DNA from: Thermoplasmata archaeon
GTDB lineage: Archaea > Thermoplasmatota > Thermoplasmata > Lutacidiplasmatales > UBA184
Direction: 5' to 3'
DNA length: 64,000 bases
Assembly (NCBI GenBank): GCA_027315455.1
Contig: DAHUXZ010000001.1
Span: 1 to 64,000 of the forward strand
Shown: positions 1 to 9,451 of the stretch, piece by piece
How the letters are laid out: each line of letters starts with the position of its first letter
Position numbering within the stretch: position 1 is the stretch's first letter
Translations under genes and position numbers: made by a program
Notes under the pieces: generated by a model
What the model saw: only the letters and a program-made list of their open reading frames with translations
The model's database searches: none
Told to the model about the DNA's origin: nothing

Positions 1-477
1 GCGCTCGGGGTCCTCGCCGCGTCCGCCCGCGCCCTGGGCCGGCTCGCCCACGAGCGCGCGACCGGCGCCCTCGTCGCCGTCGACCTCGGCGCCACCCCGG
101 GTCCCCGGCTCGCGGCGCCGCGCTACCGGCTCGCCGGCCGGCCGGACGAGCTTCGCCGCCGGCCGGACGGCCGGCTCGTCCCGGTCGAGTTCAAGAGCCG
201 GAACGCTCCGCCCGGCGGGCCCCCCGCGTCCCACCGTCTCCAGGTCGCGGCGTACTGCCTCCTCCTCGAGGAGACGACGGGCCGGCCGCCGCCGTTCGGG
301 CGGCTGCGCTACGGCGACGGCACGGAGTTCGAGGTCCCGTGGGACGCCGACCAGCGCGCCGAGCTCCTCGCCCTCCTCCGCGAGATGCGCCGCCCCTACG
401 ACGGACGGGCCCGCCCAAGCCCCCGGCGCTGCGCCCGGTGCGCCTGGAGGCCGCGGTGCGACGCCGCGGCGGCCTAG
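1..477 (+). CDS. Cas4/Dna2-like PD-(D/E)XK nuclease, C-terminal part (truncated by window start)
   Basis: Open in frame 1 from base 1 to TAG 475-477 (absent from ORF track because it lacks a start). Contains GRPDEL...VPVEFKSR...QVAAYCLLLEE nuclease core and C-terminal CxxCxxxxxC cluster (RRCARCAWRPRCD). Confidence 0.75.
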   Translation, partial: ALGVLAASARALGRLAHERATGALVAVDLGATPGPRLAAPRYRLAGRPDELRRRPDGRLVPVEFKSRNAPPGGPPASHRLQVAAYCLLLEETTGRPPPFGRLRYGDGTEFEVPWDADQRAELLALLREMRRPYDGRARPSPRRCARCAWRPRCDAAAA

Positions 478-1292
478 CCGGCCCCGGACCGCGGGCGCCG
501 ACGGCACCAGTAGACCTCGGTGCGGTAGGGGATCTCGACGGTCGCCCGCCCCCGGGTCGCCGGGTCGCGCTCGAGCTCCTCGCGCACGGCCTCGGCGAAC
601 GACGCCCGGTCCGCGTCCGAGAGCGTCCCGATGGCGCTGACGGAGGTGAAGCGGTCGACGACCGTCTCGGGGCTCGCCGGCTGGACCAGGGAGAACTCCG
701 CGCGCCGAAGGGGGGTGAACCGCTCGCGCGCCGCTCGGGTCGTGAACGCCGGCCGCCAGACCGAGGGGCGGGCGCGGGGGATCGCGCCCGCCTGCGCCTC
801 CACGAGCTGCCCGAGGCGCCGGACCCAGCCGACGGTCTCGTCCCTCCGGTTCCAGACGAGTCCGAACCCGCCGTTCGGACGGAGCACGCGGGCGACCTCC
901 TCGAGCGCCGGCGGCCCCGCGAACCAGTGGAACGCCTGGGCGACGACGACGGCGTCGAACGCCGCCGCGGAGAACGGGAGCGCCTCGGCGCGCGCGGCGA
1001 CGAGGTCGGCCGGGCCGAGCCGGCGCCGGAAGACCGTCCGCATGCCGCGGGTGAGCTCCGCGGCGATGACCCGGGCGCCGGTCGCGCGAACGGCGCGGGT
1101 CATCTTCCCCGTCCCCGCGGCGAGGTCGAGGACGGTGCGCCCGGGCCGGAGGCCGATCCGCTCCGCCAGCTCGGCGATCGCGGCCGCCGGGTACTCCGGG
1201 CGGCCGCGCTCGTAGGCCTCCGCGTTGCGCTCGAACCCGGCGATCGCCGGATGCGGCGGCTCCATCGCGGCGCCCAGCCCGGCGCGGCTCAA
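474..1292 (-). CDS. SAM-dependent class I methyltransferase
   Basis: Motif I VLDLAAGTGKMT, then AEALPFSAAAFDAVVVAQAFHWF, typical Methyltransf_11 pattern. Confidence 0.85.
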   Translation of the reverse strand: MSRAGLGAAMEPPHPAIAGFERNAEAYERGRPEYPAAAIAELAERIGLRPGRTVLDLAAGTGKMTRAVRATGARVIAAELTRGMRTVFRRRLGPADLVAARAEALPFSAAAFDAVVVAQAFHWFAGPPALEEVARVLRPNGGFGLVWNRRDETVGWVRRLGQLVEAQAGAIPRARPSVWRPAFTTRAARERFTPLRRAEFSLVQPASPETVVDRFTSVSAIGTLSDADRASFAEAVREELERDPATRGRATVEIPYRTEVYWCRRRPRSGAG

Positions 1293-1363
1293 GGCGTTGC
1301 GCCCCGCGCCCGGTTCCGCCGGCCCTCCGAAAGCTTTTCCCCGACCCCGAGTTCGGCGGCCCG

Positions 1364-1822
1364 ATGGCCGAGGGGATCGTCGAGCGGACCCTGGTGCTCG
1401 TGAAGCCGGACGGGGTGAAGCGCGGGGTCGTCGGGGAGATCCTCGCTCGGTTCGAGCGCAAGGGGCTCAAGATCGTCGCGGCGAAGCTCGTCCAGGTGAC
1501 GCCGGAGCTCGCCGCGCGGCACTACGCCGAGCACGCCGAGAAGCCGTTCTACCCGGGTCTCGTCCAGCACATCACCTCGGGTCCCGTATTCGCCCTCGCG
1601 CTCGAGGGCCGCAGCGCGATCGCCGTCGTCCGGCTGATGACCGGGGCGACGAACCCGCAGACCGCCGCGCCCGGTACGATCCGGGGCGACTTCGGTCTCG
1701 CGGTCACGCCGAACCTCATCCACGCCTCCGACGCCCCGGCGACGGCCGAACGCGAGCTCGCGCTCTACTTCGGGCCCGCCGACTTCGTCGCGTACGCCCG
1801 GAGCGGTCAGGAGTTCACCTAG
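1364..1822 (+). CDS. ndk: Nucleoside diphosphate kinase
   Basis: ERTLVLVKPDGVKRG start and NLIHASDA active-site His motif. Confidence 0.97.
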   Translation: MAEGIVERTLVLVKPDGVKRGVVGEILARFERKGLKIVAAKLVQVTPELAARHYAEHAEKPFYPGLVQHITSGPVFALALEGRSAIAVVRLMTGATNPQTAAPGTIRGDFGLAVTPNLIHASDAPATAERELALYFGPADFVAYARSGQEFT

Positions 1823-1826
1823 CCGG

Positions 1827-2393
1827 ATGCCGTCGCGGATCGACCGGCCGCTGCGCGCCCTCGCCGCCGGGGGGGTCATCGTGTATCCCACGGACACCCT
1901 CCTCGGGCTCGGCGCCCGGGCGACGGACCCCGCGGCCGTCGCGCACCTGTTCGCGCTCAAGGGCCGGCCCGGCGGCGTCCCGATCTCGATCGCCGTCTCC
2001 TCCTACGACGAGCTCGAGCGCTGGGCCGAGCTCGCCCCGCCCGCACGGGCGTGGGTCCGCCGCGCCCTCCCCGGTCCGTTCACGGTCCTCGCGCGGGCCT
2101 CGCTTCGGGCCCGACGGTCGCTCGCGCCGGGGATCGTCGGCCCCGGCGGGACGATCGGCCTGCGCATCCCCGACCACGCGACGGCCCGCGCCCTCGCCCG
2201 CGCCGCGGGCCCGCTCACCGCCACCTCGGCCAACCGCCACGGCGCGCCGCCGTGCCGCCGTATCGCGCAGGCACGGCGGGCGTTCGGCGCGGAGGTCGCC
2301 GCCTACGTGCCGGCGGTGCCGGCGCCCTCGGGGCGGCCGTCCACGATCGTCGACTGGACCGGTGGCCGTCCCCGCTTCGCCGAGCGGCGGTAG
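1827..2393 (+). CDS. Sua5/YciO/YrdC threonylcarbamoyl-AMP synthase family
   Basis: VIVYPTDTLLGLGARATDPAAVAHLFALKGRPGGVPISI and LTATSANRHG. Confidence 0.92.
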   Translation: MPSRIDRPLRALAAGGVIVYPTDTLLGLGARATDPAAVAHLFALKGRPGGVPISIAVSSYDELERWAELAPPARAWVRRALPGPFTVLARASLRARRSLAPGIVGPGGTIGLRIPDHATARALARAAGPLTATSANRHGAPPCRRIAQARRAFGAEVAAYVPAVPAPSGRPSTIVDWTGGRPRFAERR

Positions 2394-2397
2394 CGCG

Positions 2398-3282
2398 ATG
2401 GCCGACGCGTACCCGCCGGACCTTCCCGCGTGGCGCGCGGCGGCGCGGATCGCCGCCGACGCCCGCGAGCTCGGCCTGCGGCTCGCCGTTCCCGGTATCC
2501 CGCGCCGCGAGCTGGCCGATCGCATCGAGGGCTACATCCGCGACCACGGCGCCGAGCCGGCGTTCCCGGCGAACCTCTCGCGGAACGTCGAGGCGGCGCA
2601 CTACACCCCCTCGCCCGACGACGACGCGGTCCTCGAGCCCGGCGATCTCCTCAAGGTCGACGTCGGGGCGCACATCGGCGGGGCGATCGCCGACACGGCG
2701 TTCACCGTCGAGGTCGGCGGGATGCACCGCCATGCCCATCTCGTACGGGCCGCGAAGGAGGGGCTCGAGGCGGGGATCCGCGAGGTGCGCCCCGGCGGCT
2801 CGGTGGACGACATCGGCCGCGCGATCGAGGCGGCGATCCACGCCCGCGGCCTCAAGCCGGTGCGGGACCTCACCGGTCACTCGATCGAGCGCTACCTCCT
2901 CCACGCCGGCCAGTCGATCCCGAACGTCGGCGGGATGAGCGACGAGCGGCTGCGGGAAGGGGAGATCATCGCGATCGAGCCGTTCGCGACGAACGGCCTC
3001 GGGAGCATCGGCAACGGACCGTTCGGGAACATCCTCCGATTCCGGGCCGACCCGGGGGCCTCCGAGCCGGTCCTCGCCCGCCTCTTCGCCCGCTTCCGCA
3101 CCCTCCCGTTCGCCCTGCGCTGGGTCGACGTGGCCGACCGGCCGGTCCTCACGCGCCACCGCCGCCTCCTCCAGGTCTACCCGGTCTTCGTCGAGCGCGG
3201 CGGGGGCCTGGTCGCCCAGGCGGAGCACACCGTCCTGGTCACGGCCGACGGGCCCGAGGTCCTCACCGCGCTCCCCGGATAG
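2398..3282 (+). CDS. map: Type II methionine aminopeptidase
   Basis: LLKVDVGAHIGGAIADTAFTV, GHSIERY...HAGQSIPNV, IAIEPFAT, QAEHTVLVT. Confidence 0.95.
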   Translation: MADAYPPDLPAWRAAARIAADARELGLRLAVPGIPRRELADRIEGYIRDHGAEPAFPANLSRNVEAAHYTPSPDDDAVLEPGDLLKVDVGAHIGGAIADTAFTVEVGGMHRHAHLVRAAKEGLEAGIREVRPGGSVDDIGRAIEAAIHARGLKPVRDLTGHSIERYLLHAGQSIPNVGGMSDERLREGEIIAIEPFATNGLGSIGNGPFGNILRFRADPGASEPVLARLFARFRTLPFALRWVDVADRPVLTRHRRLLQVYPVFVERGGGLVAQAEHTVLVTADGPEVLTALPG

Positions 3283-3294
3283 CGCGGCGGGCCG

Positions 3295-4314
3295 TCACCC
3301 CGCGTGCGCCCGGGCGAGGTACTTCTCGACCCCGTCGCACGCGAGCGCGACGGCGAGCCCGAACAGGGCGATCGTGGCGGCGGGGAACGCGTACATCCAC
3401 CACGCCCCGACGCCCGCTACCGACCAGCCGTGGCAGGTCCCCTGGGCGAGAAGGTAGCCCCATTCCGGGAAGACCCCGTTCGGGAGCGGGGTGAGGAGCG
3501 GGTAGACCGGGTTGCCGGACGGCGCGCCGAAGCACGCGAGGAACGGGAAGACCGTGAGGACGAAGAAGATCCCCGCGACGTCCGGTGGCATCTGGGCGAG
3601 GACGGGCGCGTAGCTGTTCGGCAGGATGTGGCGGCGCAGGACGCGGACGGCGCCGGCGCCCGACGCCTCGGCGGCCTCGACGAACGGCCGCTGGGCGACC
3701 TCGCGGGCCCGCGCGCGGACGAGCCGGGCGTACGCCGGCCAGAGGACGAGGACGTAGAGGAGGACGAAGACCGGAAGGTACGCCGCGGGACGGAGGAACA
3801 CCTCGACGTTGACGAGGAGGATCGTCGCGAGGAGGAACGGCGGGACCCCGGCGAGCAGGTCGGTGAAGAACGTGACCGCGAGGTCGAGGCCTCCGCCCTC
3901 GCGCGCCCCCGCGACGCCCCCCAGGAGCAGGCCGACGAGCGCGGCCCCGCCGAGGATCCCCCCGACGATCCCGAGGTCGAAGGGGGCGGCCTGGACGAGG
4001 GCGCGCAGCTCGTCGATCCCTCCGGACGCGACGTGGAGGACCCCGAGCGGATGGGCCGCCGACGGGCCGGCGGCGGGGCCCGGCGTGACGAGGCCCGCGA
4101 CGAGCGGCAGCCGGTCGATCGCCGCCCCGTCCGACCCGAGGGCGAACGCCGCCGCGCCGGCGAAGAGCGCGAGGACGATCGCGCCCGCCCAGAGCTCGGG
4201 GTTGCCGCCGAGGTAGCGGAACCGCTCGACCAGGGGACGCCGGAAGCGGGGGGGCGGCCCGTCGGCCGGAAGCCGGCCGGGCGGGGGGGGCGGCAGGGCG
4301 CGGCGCCGGCCCAT
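3295..4314 (-). CDS. ABC transporter permease, DppC/OppC type
   Basis: Multiple TM helices; EAA loop FVEAAEASGAGAVRVLRRHILPN. ATG at 4314 overlaps the end of the upstream gene. Confidence 0.85.
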   Translation of the reverse strand: MGRRRALPPPPPGRLPADGPPPRFRRPLVERFRYLGGNPELWAGAIVLALFAGAAAFALGSDGAAIDRLPLVAGLVTPGPAAGPSAAHPLGVLHVASGGIDELRALVQAAPFDLGIVGGILGGAALVGLLLGGVAGAREGGGLDLAVTFFTDLLAGVPPFLLATILLVNVEVFLRPAAYLPVFVLLYVLVLWPAYARLVRARAREVAQRPFVEAAEASGAGAVRVLRRHILPNSYAPVLAQMPPDVAGIFFVLTVFPFLACFGAPSGNPVYPLLTPLPNGVFPEWGYLLAQGTCHGWSVAGVGAWWMYAFPAATIALFGLAVALACDGVEKYLARAHAG

Positions 4315-7202
4315 CAGGCCCGCCTCCGCTCGCGCGGGTCGAGGGCCCGGGCGAGGACGTCCGAGGCGAGGGTCGCGCCGAGCACGAGGAGGATGAGAAG
4401 GAAGACCGCCACCTGGTAGAAGTTCCCCGCGAGCGGTCCCGTGAAGCCGAGCGGGGTCTGCTGCAGGTGGGTCAGCTCGAGGAAGAAGATCGTGCCGAAC
4501 CCGGGGTCGTCGAAGATCGTCTCGACGACGGCCTGGGTCCCGATGAACACGGGCAGCGTGAGCCCCATCAGCAGGACGAAGATCGGCAGGACGCGCCGGC
4601 CGGTGTGGGTCCAGAGGAGCCGGCGTTCGTCGACCCCGCGCGCCCGCGCGGCGGCGATGTGGGGCTCGCGCGCCGCATCGGCCACGAGGTGGCGGGCGTG
4701 GCGGAGGAACACCGCGACGTAGACGGACGCGATCGCGGCGGCCTGGAGGAGGGTCTTCGCGAGGACGACCCCCTCGAACGCGAGGTCGCCGTGGAGCAGG
4801 CCGTCGACGAGCGGCAGCCCGGTCGGCGACGTGGTCGACCCGACCCCCACCCAGCTCGGGTAGCCTCCGTGGGCCACGAACCATGCCGTCGACGGCAACT
4901 CCCCGAACGGGCTGTCGCCGAACGTCGCGCGCAGCGGGGGGGCGAGCCCCAGGACCAACAGGAGACCGACGAGGAACGACGGCAGGAAGAGACCGATCGC
5001 CGAGACGACCCGGGCGACGGGGTCGAGCACGCCCTCCGGTCGCCAGCCGGCCCGGAGGGCGATCGGGTAGGCGACCGCCGCCGAGATCGCGAGGGCGATG
5101 GCGCCGAGCTCGAGGGAGCTCGGGAGCCACCACGCGAGGAACTGCGTCACCGGCTCGCGCAGGTCGGCGTAGACGGCGTAGCCCCAGGCGCCCGTGAACA
5201 GGCGCTCGATCAGGGTCCCGAACCCCCAGAAGAACGCCGTCGACGTGCAGGCGAGGTCGGACCAGGTGCACGTCGGGGAGACCACGCCGGGGGCGAGGAT
5301 CCCGGGCGGACGGTGGAGCCCGAAGTCGACGAGCACCGTCCCGAAGAAGTAGAGGACCGCGAGCAGGAGGATCGTCTGGACGGGGATGAGGATCGCCCGC
5401 ATGACGACGTACCGCGCGAACGGCGACAGCAGCGAGGGGGGTAGACCGGCCGCGACGCGCCGTCGGCTGAGCTCGCCCGCGGCGACGACGCCGAGCGCGA
5501 CGGCGATCGCGAGGAGCGGCAGCGTGAACGCGAGCCCCGACGGGTCGATCCGGTCCGCGGCCAGGGCCGCGAGGGCCGCCTCGACGCGGACATCCGAGAT
5601 CCCCTGCCCGTCGACGACGACCGTGCGGGACGCGGCGCGGTAGGGGCCCGTCGCCGGCGTAGAGAGGACGCTCGTGCCGTTCGGGGCCGTGAGCGCGAAG
5701 GCGCCCTGGGGATCCGAGACGGCCGTGGCGGTGAAGCCGTACGGGCCGACGAGGGTCACCGTGACCCCGGCGATCGGCGCGCCGGAGGCCGCGCTCTCGA
5801 CGGTGCCCGTCACCGGGTAGGTCCACAGGGGGGCGAGGACGATCGCGAGCGGCGGGACGGGGCCGTCGACGACGAGCGATCCGAGGTCGGGCGCGTAGCC
5901 CGTCGCGTCGACCTCGACCGGGTACGAGCCGTTCGCGAGCGCGAACGCGAAGGACCCGTTCGCCGCCGTCGTCGCGAGCGCCCCCCCGACGCTCACGAGG
6001 GCCCCGGCGATCGGCCCTCCGCCCTGGGCGCTGACCGTGCCGGTCACGGACCAGCGGAACGGGCCGCCCGCGCGGCCGTAGGCGGTGAGGCACCCCCCGT
6101 CGGAGGCCGCGTAGAGGCTGCCGTCCGAGAGGGCCGGCGACGCGAACGCGTAGGTCCCGAGGGCCGCCGTCGCCTCGACGGCGCCGGTCGCGGGGTCCAT
6201 CCGCCACAGCTCGAAGACGCCGTTCGCGACGACGTAGAGCGCGTTCGATGTCGCGAGCGGGGCGGCGAGGTTCTCGAACGGGGAGAACTCCCCGCCGGTC
6301 TCCCACTCGACGGCGCCGGTGGTGCGGTTGAGCGCGAGGACCGAGCCACTGTCGAGCTGGGCGAAGACGGACTGGGGGGTGAGGGCCGGGGTCGCATGGA
6401 TCGAGTCCGCGTGGCCGCCGAGCGCCCCCGAACGGACCCACTCGAGATGCCCGTCGGACTCGGAGAAGGCGCTCACCCGGCCGGCGAGGTCGCCGACGAC
6501 GACGACCCCCCCGCCGGCGGCCGGCGCCGTCGCGACGCCGGCGCCGACCGAGGTCGACCAGTCGACCGTGCCCGAATCGCTCAGCGCCTCGAGGGTGCCG
6601 TTCGCCCCCACGACGAACAGGCGGCCGCCGTCGGCCGAGATCGCGCCGCCCACCGGCTGGCTCAGGGCCTGGCGCCAGAGCGCCGAGCCGCTGGCGACGC
6701 CGAACGCCTCGATGAGCCCCGAGGTGGTCCCGACCACGATCGCCCCGTTCGCGACGGTGATCCCTTGGACGACCGCCGAGCCCAGGTTGAGCTGCCAGAG
6801 CGGCGTTCCGGTCGTCGCGTTGAACGCGCTCAGGTTCCCGCGCGCCGACGCGACGAGGAGCTCATCGCCCACGATCTCGGGGGTGACGGGCTCGACGCCG
6901 ACGGTCCGGTTCCAGAGGACGGAGCCGTTCGCGGAGAGGTTGACCGCGAAGACCGTCCCGAGGTCATCGGCGACGTAGAGGCGGTCGCCGTCGACGACCG
7001 GTCCGGCACGCAGATGGTAGGAGGAGAGGCAGGCCGACCACGTCTGCGTCGCGAGGGTCGGGCCCCCCAGCGGGGAGTAGCCGCTGCGGTTGTCGCTGCC
7101 GTGGTAGGTCGTCCAGCCGTCCGGGGACGACGCGGTCGCCGTGAGGAGCGTCGCGGCGCTCAGTCGCCCCGGTGCGGCGCCGCCGAACGGGAGCGGGGCC
7201 AC
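4314..7202 (-). CDS. Fusion: PQQ-like beta-propeller + two carboxypeptidase-regulatory-like repeats + DppB-type ABC permease
   Basis: Repeated blades of the type GxLxAFNATTGTPLWQ; Ig-like PVTGTVESAASGAPIAGVTVTL; C-terminal TM permease with EAA loop EPHIAAARARGVDERRLLWTHTGRRVLPI. Confidence 0.85.
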   Translation of the reverse strand: MAPLPFGGAAPGRLSAATLLTATASSPDGWTTYHGSDNRSGYSPLGGPTLATQTWSACLSSYHLRAGPVVDGDRLYVADDLGTVFAVNLSANGSVLWNRTVGVEPVTPEIVGDELLVASARGNLSAFNATTGTPLWQLNLGSAVVQGITVANGAIVVGTTSGLIEAFGVASGSALWRQALSQPVGGAISADGGRLFVVGANGTLEALSDSGTVDWSTSVGAGVATAPAAGGGVVVVGDLAGRVSAFSESDGHLEWVRSGALGGHADSIHATPALTPQSVFAQLDSGSVLALNRTTGAVEWETGGEFSPFENLAAPLATSNALYVVANGVFELWRMDPATGAVEATAALGTYAFASPALSDGSLYAASDGGCLTAYGRAGGPFRWSVTGTVSAQGGGPIAGALVSVGGALATTAANGSFAFALANGSYPVEVDATGYAPDLGSLVVDGPVPPLAIVLAPLWTYPVTGTVESAASGAPIAGVTVTLVGPYGFTATAVSDPQGAFALTAPNGTSVLSTPATGPYRAASRTVVVDGQGISDVRVEAALAALAADRIDPSGLAFTLPLLAIAVALGVVAAGELSRRRVAAGLPPSLLSPFARYVVMRAILIPVQTILLLAVLYFFGTVLVDFGLHRPPGILAPGVVSPTCTWSDLACTSTAFFWGFGTLIERLFTGAWGYAVYADLREPVTQFLAWWLPSSLELGAIALAISAAVAYPIALRAGWRPEGVLDPVARVVSAIGLFLPSFLVGLLLVLGLAPPLRATFGDSPFGELPSTAWFVAHGGYPSWVGVGSTTSPTGLPLVDGLLHGDLAFEGVVLAKTLLQAAAIASVYVAVFLRHARHLVADAAREPHIAAARARGVDERRLLWTHTGRRVLPIFVLLMGLTLPVFIGTQAVVETIFDDPGFGTIFFLELTHLQQTPLGFTGPLAGNFYQVAVFLLILLVLGATLASDVLARALDPRERRRA

Positions 7203-7334
7203 GAGGACGACGCTGATGAGCAGGAGAACGACCGTTCCCCGATCCGTCCGACCCCCTCCCGTCGCGCGCGACGCGCGGCGGGAGGACCCCCTCGCGTTTC
7301 AGGCTTTGCGCGAGACGGCTGCGGCCGGTGCGCC

Positions 7335-8474
7335 TCAGGACCGCCCATCCTGCTCGACGCGGGCGAGGCGCGCGCCCTCGACCATGTTCGTGAGCTTGGC
7401 GTAGGCGATTCCGAGCCGCCGGGTCCTCAGCCCGCAGTCGGGGTTCACCCAGATGCGGCCGGGGTCGCCGAGGATCTTCGCGGCCCGCCCGATCCGCTCG
7501 GCGACCTTCGGCGGGGTCTCGACCTCGTCCCGGTGGACGTCGAGGACACCGAGGCCGACGTCCCGGGTGTCGCCGTACTCGCGCAGGACGTGGAGGATCT
7601 CGTAGCCGTCCCGTCCCTCGATGTCCCGGTTCGCGAACTCCCACGCCCACTGGCGGCACCGCTTCGCCTCGAGGAGCGCGGGAAACAGCGTGCGGTAGTC
7701 GGAGAAGCAGATGTGCATCGAGAACTCGGCGTCGAGCCCTTCGGTGGCCGCATTGAACCCTTCGACGACGAGGTCGGCCTCGTCCGGGTGGGTGCCGGCG
7801 GCCGGCTCGTCGATCTGGATCACGCGGCAGCCCCGCGCGATGAGCGCCTGCAACGTCGGGCGGAGCGCGCGGCGCGCCAGCTCGACGACGAACTCGCGCT
7901 GGGCGCTGCGGCGGACGGCCCGCGTCTTCCATCCGGGATGGCGCGCGAGGTAGTACTCGTTGTACGTCCAGTCGGCGAGGGTGTACGGCCCCGTGATCGG
8001 CAGCTTCGGCTCGCCCGCGGCGTGGGTGCGGACGAAGTCGAACTCCTCGAGGTGGTACGGGCGGTCGAGCCGGATCTCCCCGGTGACCGCCGCCTTGAGG
8101 TAGTACTTGTTGTCGAAGGAGCGCACGTGGCCCTGGAACTGGAACCCGTGCATCTGGCGGATCGGGTACTCGTACATCTCGACGCGCCGCGCCTCGCCGT
8201 CGTAGACGCGGTCGAGGCCGGCCGTCTCGAAGAACTTGAGCCCGAAGAGCGCCCCCCAGTCGCGCACCGTGGCGGCGCCGACCTCGCGGGAGGCGTCGCC
8301 GAGGAACGCGCGGAGGGCGGGGTCGTCCTTCGCGGCGAACCCGAGGCGGTCGTTCCACTCCGAGAACTCCGCCCGCGCCCGCTCGTCGAGCGGCTCGCCC
8401 CGCTGGCCCTTGAGCTGCCAGGAGGGCTTCGCGAGGCTCCCGATCTCCTGCGTCGGGTAGAGCGGGCGGGTCAT
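7335..8474 (-). CDS. metE: Cobalamin-independent methionine synthase, MetE C-terminal/catalytic type
   Basis: ITGPYTLADWT, GCRVIQIDEPAAGTHPDEAD, HICFSDY, WVNPDCGLRTR Zn-site motif. Confidence 0.9.
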   Translation of the reverse strand: MTRPLYPTQEIGSLAKPSWQLKGQRGEPLDERARAEFSEWNDRLGFAAKDDPALRAFLGDASREVGAATVRDWGALFGLKFFETAGLDRVYDGEARRVEMYEYPIRQMHGFQFQGHVRSFDNKYYLKAAVTGEIRLDRPYHLEEFDFVRTHAAGEPKLPITGPYTLADWTYNEYYLARHPGWKTRAVRRSAQREFVVELARRALRPTLQALIARGCRVIQIDEPAAGTHPDEADLVVEGFNAATEGLDAEFSMHICFSDYRTLFPALLEAKRCRQWAWEFANRDIEGRDGYEILHVLREYGDTRDVGLGVLDVHRDEVETPPKVAERIGRAAKILGDPGRIWVNPDCGLRTRRLGIAYAKLTNMVEGARLARVEQDGRS

Positions 8475-9451
8475 GCCGCACCTCCGGGGCCGGCGAGCGC
8501 CGCCCGGGCCGAGGCGAGCAGGTGGACCTTGCGGGTCGCCGGTTCCCACGGCAGAAGGTCGAGGGGGGCGCCGGGGCCCAGCCAGATCGAGGCCGGCCGG
8601 AGGCGGTCGTTCACCGCGCGCACGATGCGGGCGACATCCCCGGGGTCCTCGACGAACGTCGTACGCGGGTCGATGCAGCCGAGGCCGAGGCCCCGTCCGG
8701 CGGGCAGGGCCGGGAGGGTCTCCGCATCGGTCTCGGTGAGGTCGCAGCCGATCACGCCGACGGCGAGGCGGCCGAGGAGCGGGAAGGCCGGCCGCGCGTC
8801 CCCGAAGAACGTCCAGACGATCGAGACCGCCCCTTCGAGGGCCGTGCCGAGGCTGCGGTAGGCGGCGACGACGGACTCGGCCGCGGGGCCCTCGGGCGGG
8901 CGGACGACGAGGAGCGGCTCCTGGAACTGGAACGTGGCGTACCCCAGCCCCCGGAGCTCGCGGACCTCGTCGGCGAGGAGCCGGCCGAGCCGGTGGGTGA
9001 GGGCCTCGACGGTCTCCCCGGAGCGGTTGTCGAGGAGCCCGGCGAACGTGTACGGTCCCGGGAGGATCACCTTCGCCCGGGCGGCGCCGTGCGCCCGGGC
9101 GGCGGCGGGCAGGTGGCGCGCGATCGCTCCCGGGACGCGGTCCGGGGGCGCGTGGAGGATCGGCTGGCGGTAGAAGGTGTTGGTCTCGAACCAGCGGGTG
9201 ACCTCGGAGCCGACGGTGAACCCCGACCAGGTCTGGGAGAACGGACGGAAGAGGTCCGCCCACCTCAGGTAGCCGCCGGTGACCGCGTCGACCCCGAGTC
9301 GGTCCTCGAGGCGGACGATGTCGCCCTCCGCCGCGTCGAAGAGGCCGTCCACGGCCTCGCGGGTCGTCCGACCCCGGTCGAGGTCGCGGGTCGCCTGGAC
9401 GAGGGCTTCGGATCGGGGGAACGGTCCGGTGAGGCTCGTGCGCACGATCAT
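8471..9451 (-). CDS. MetE-like paralogue (N-terminal / partner protein)
   Basis: TSLTGPFPRSEALV, VILPGPYTFAGLLDN; overlaps the catalytic metE by 4 nt. Confidence 0.8.
   Translation of the reverse strand: MIVRTSLTGPFPRSEALVQATRDLDRGRTTREAVDGLFDAAEGDIVRLEDRLGVDAVTGGYLRWADLFRPFSQTWSGFTVGSEVTRWFETNTFYRQPILHAPPDRVPGAIARHLPAAARAHGAARAKVILPGPYTFAGLLDNRSGETVEALTHRLGRLLADEVRELRGLGYATFQFQEPLLVVRPPEGPAAESVVAAYRSLGTALEGAVSIVWTFFGDARPAFPLLGRLAVGVIGCDLTETDAETLPALPAGRGLGLGCIDPRTTFVEDPGDVARIVRAVNDRLRPASIWLGPGAPLDLLPWEPATRKVHLLASARAALAGPGGAA

Noticed and set aside
4315-6441. N-terminal part of the 1048-aa ORF 3295..6441
   Set aside because: Only the segment from ATG 4314 encodes a permease; the rest is a shadow of the propeller-permease gene.
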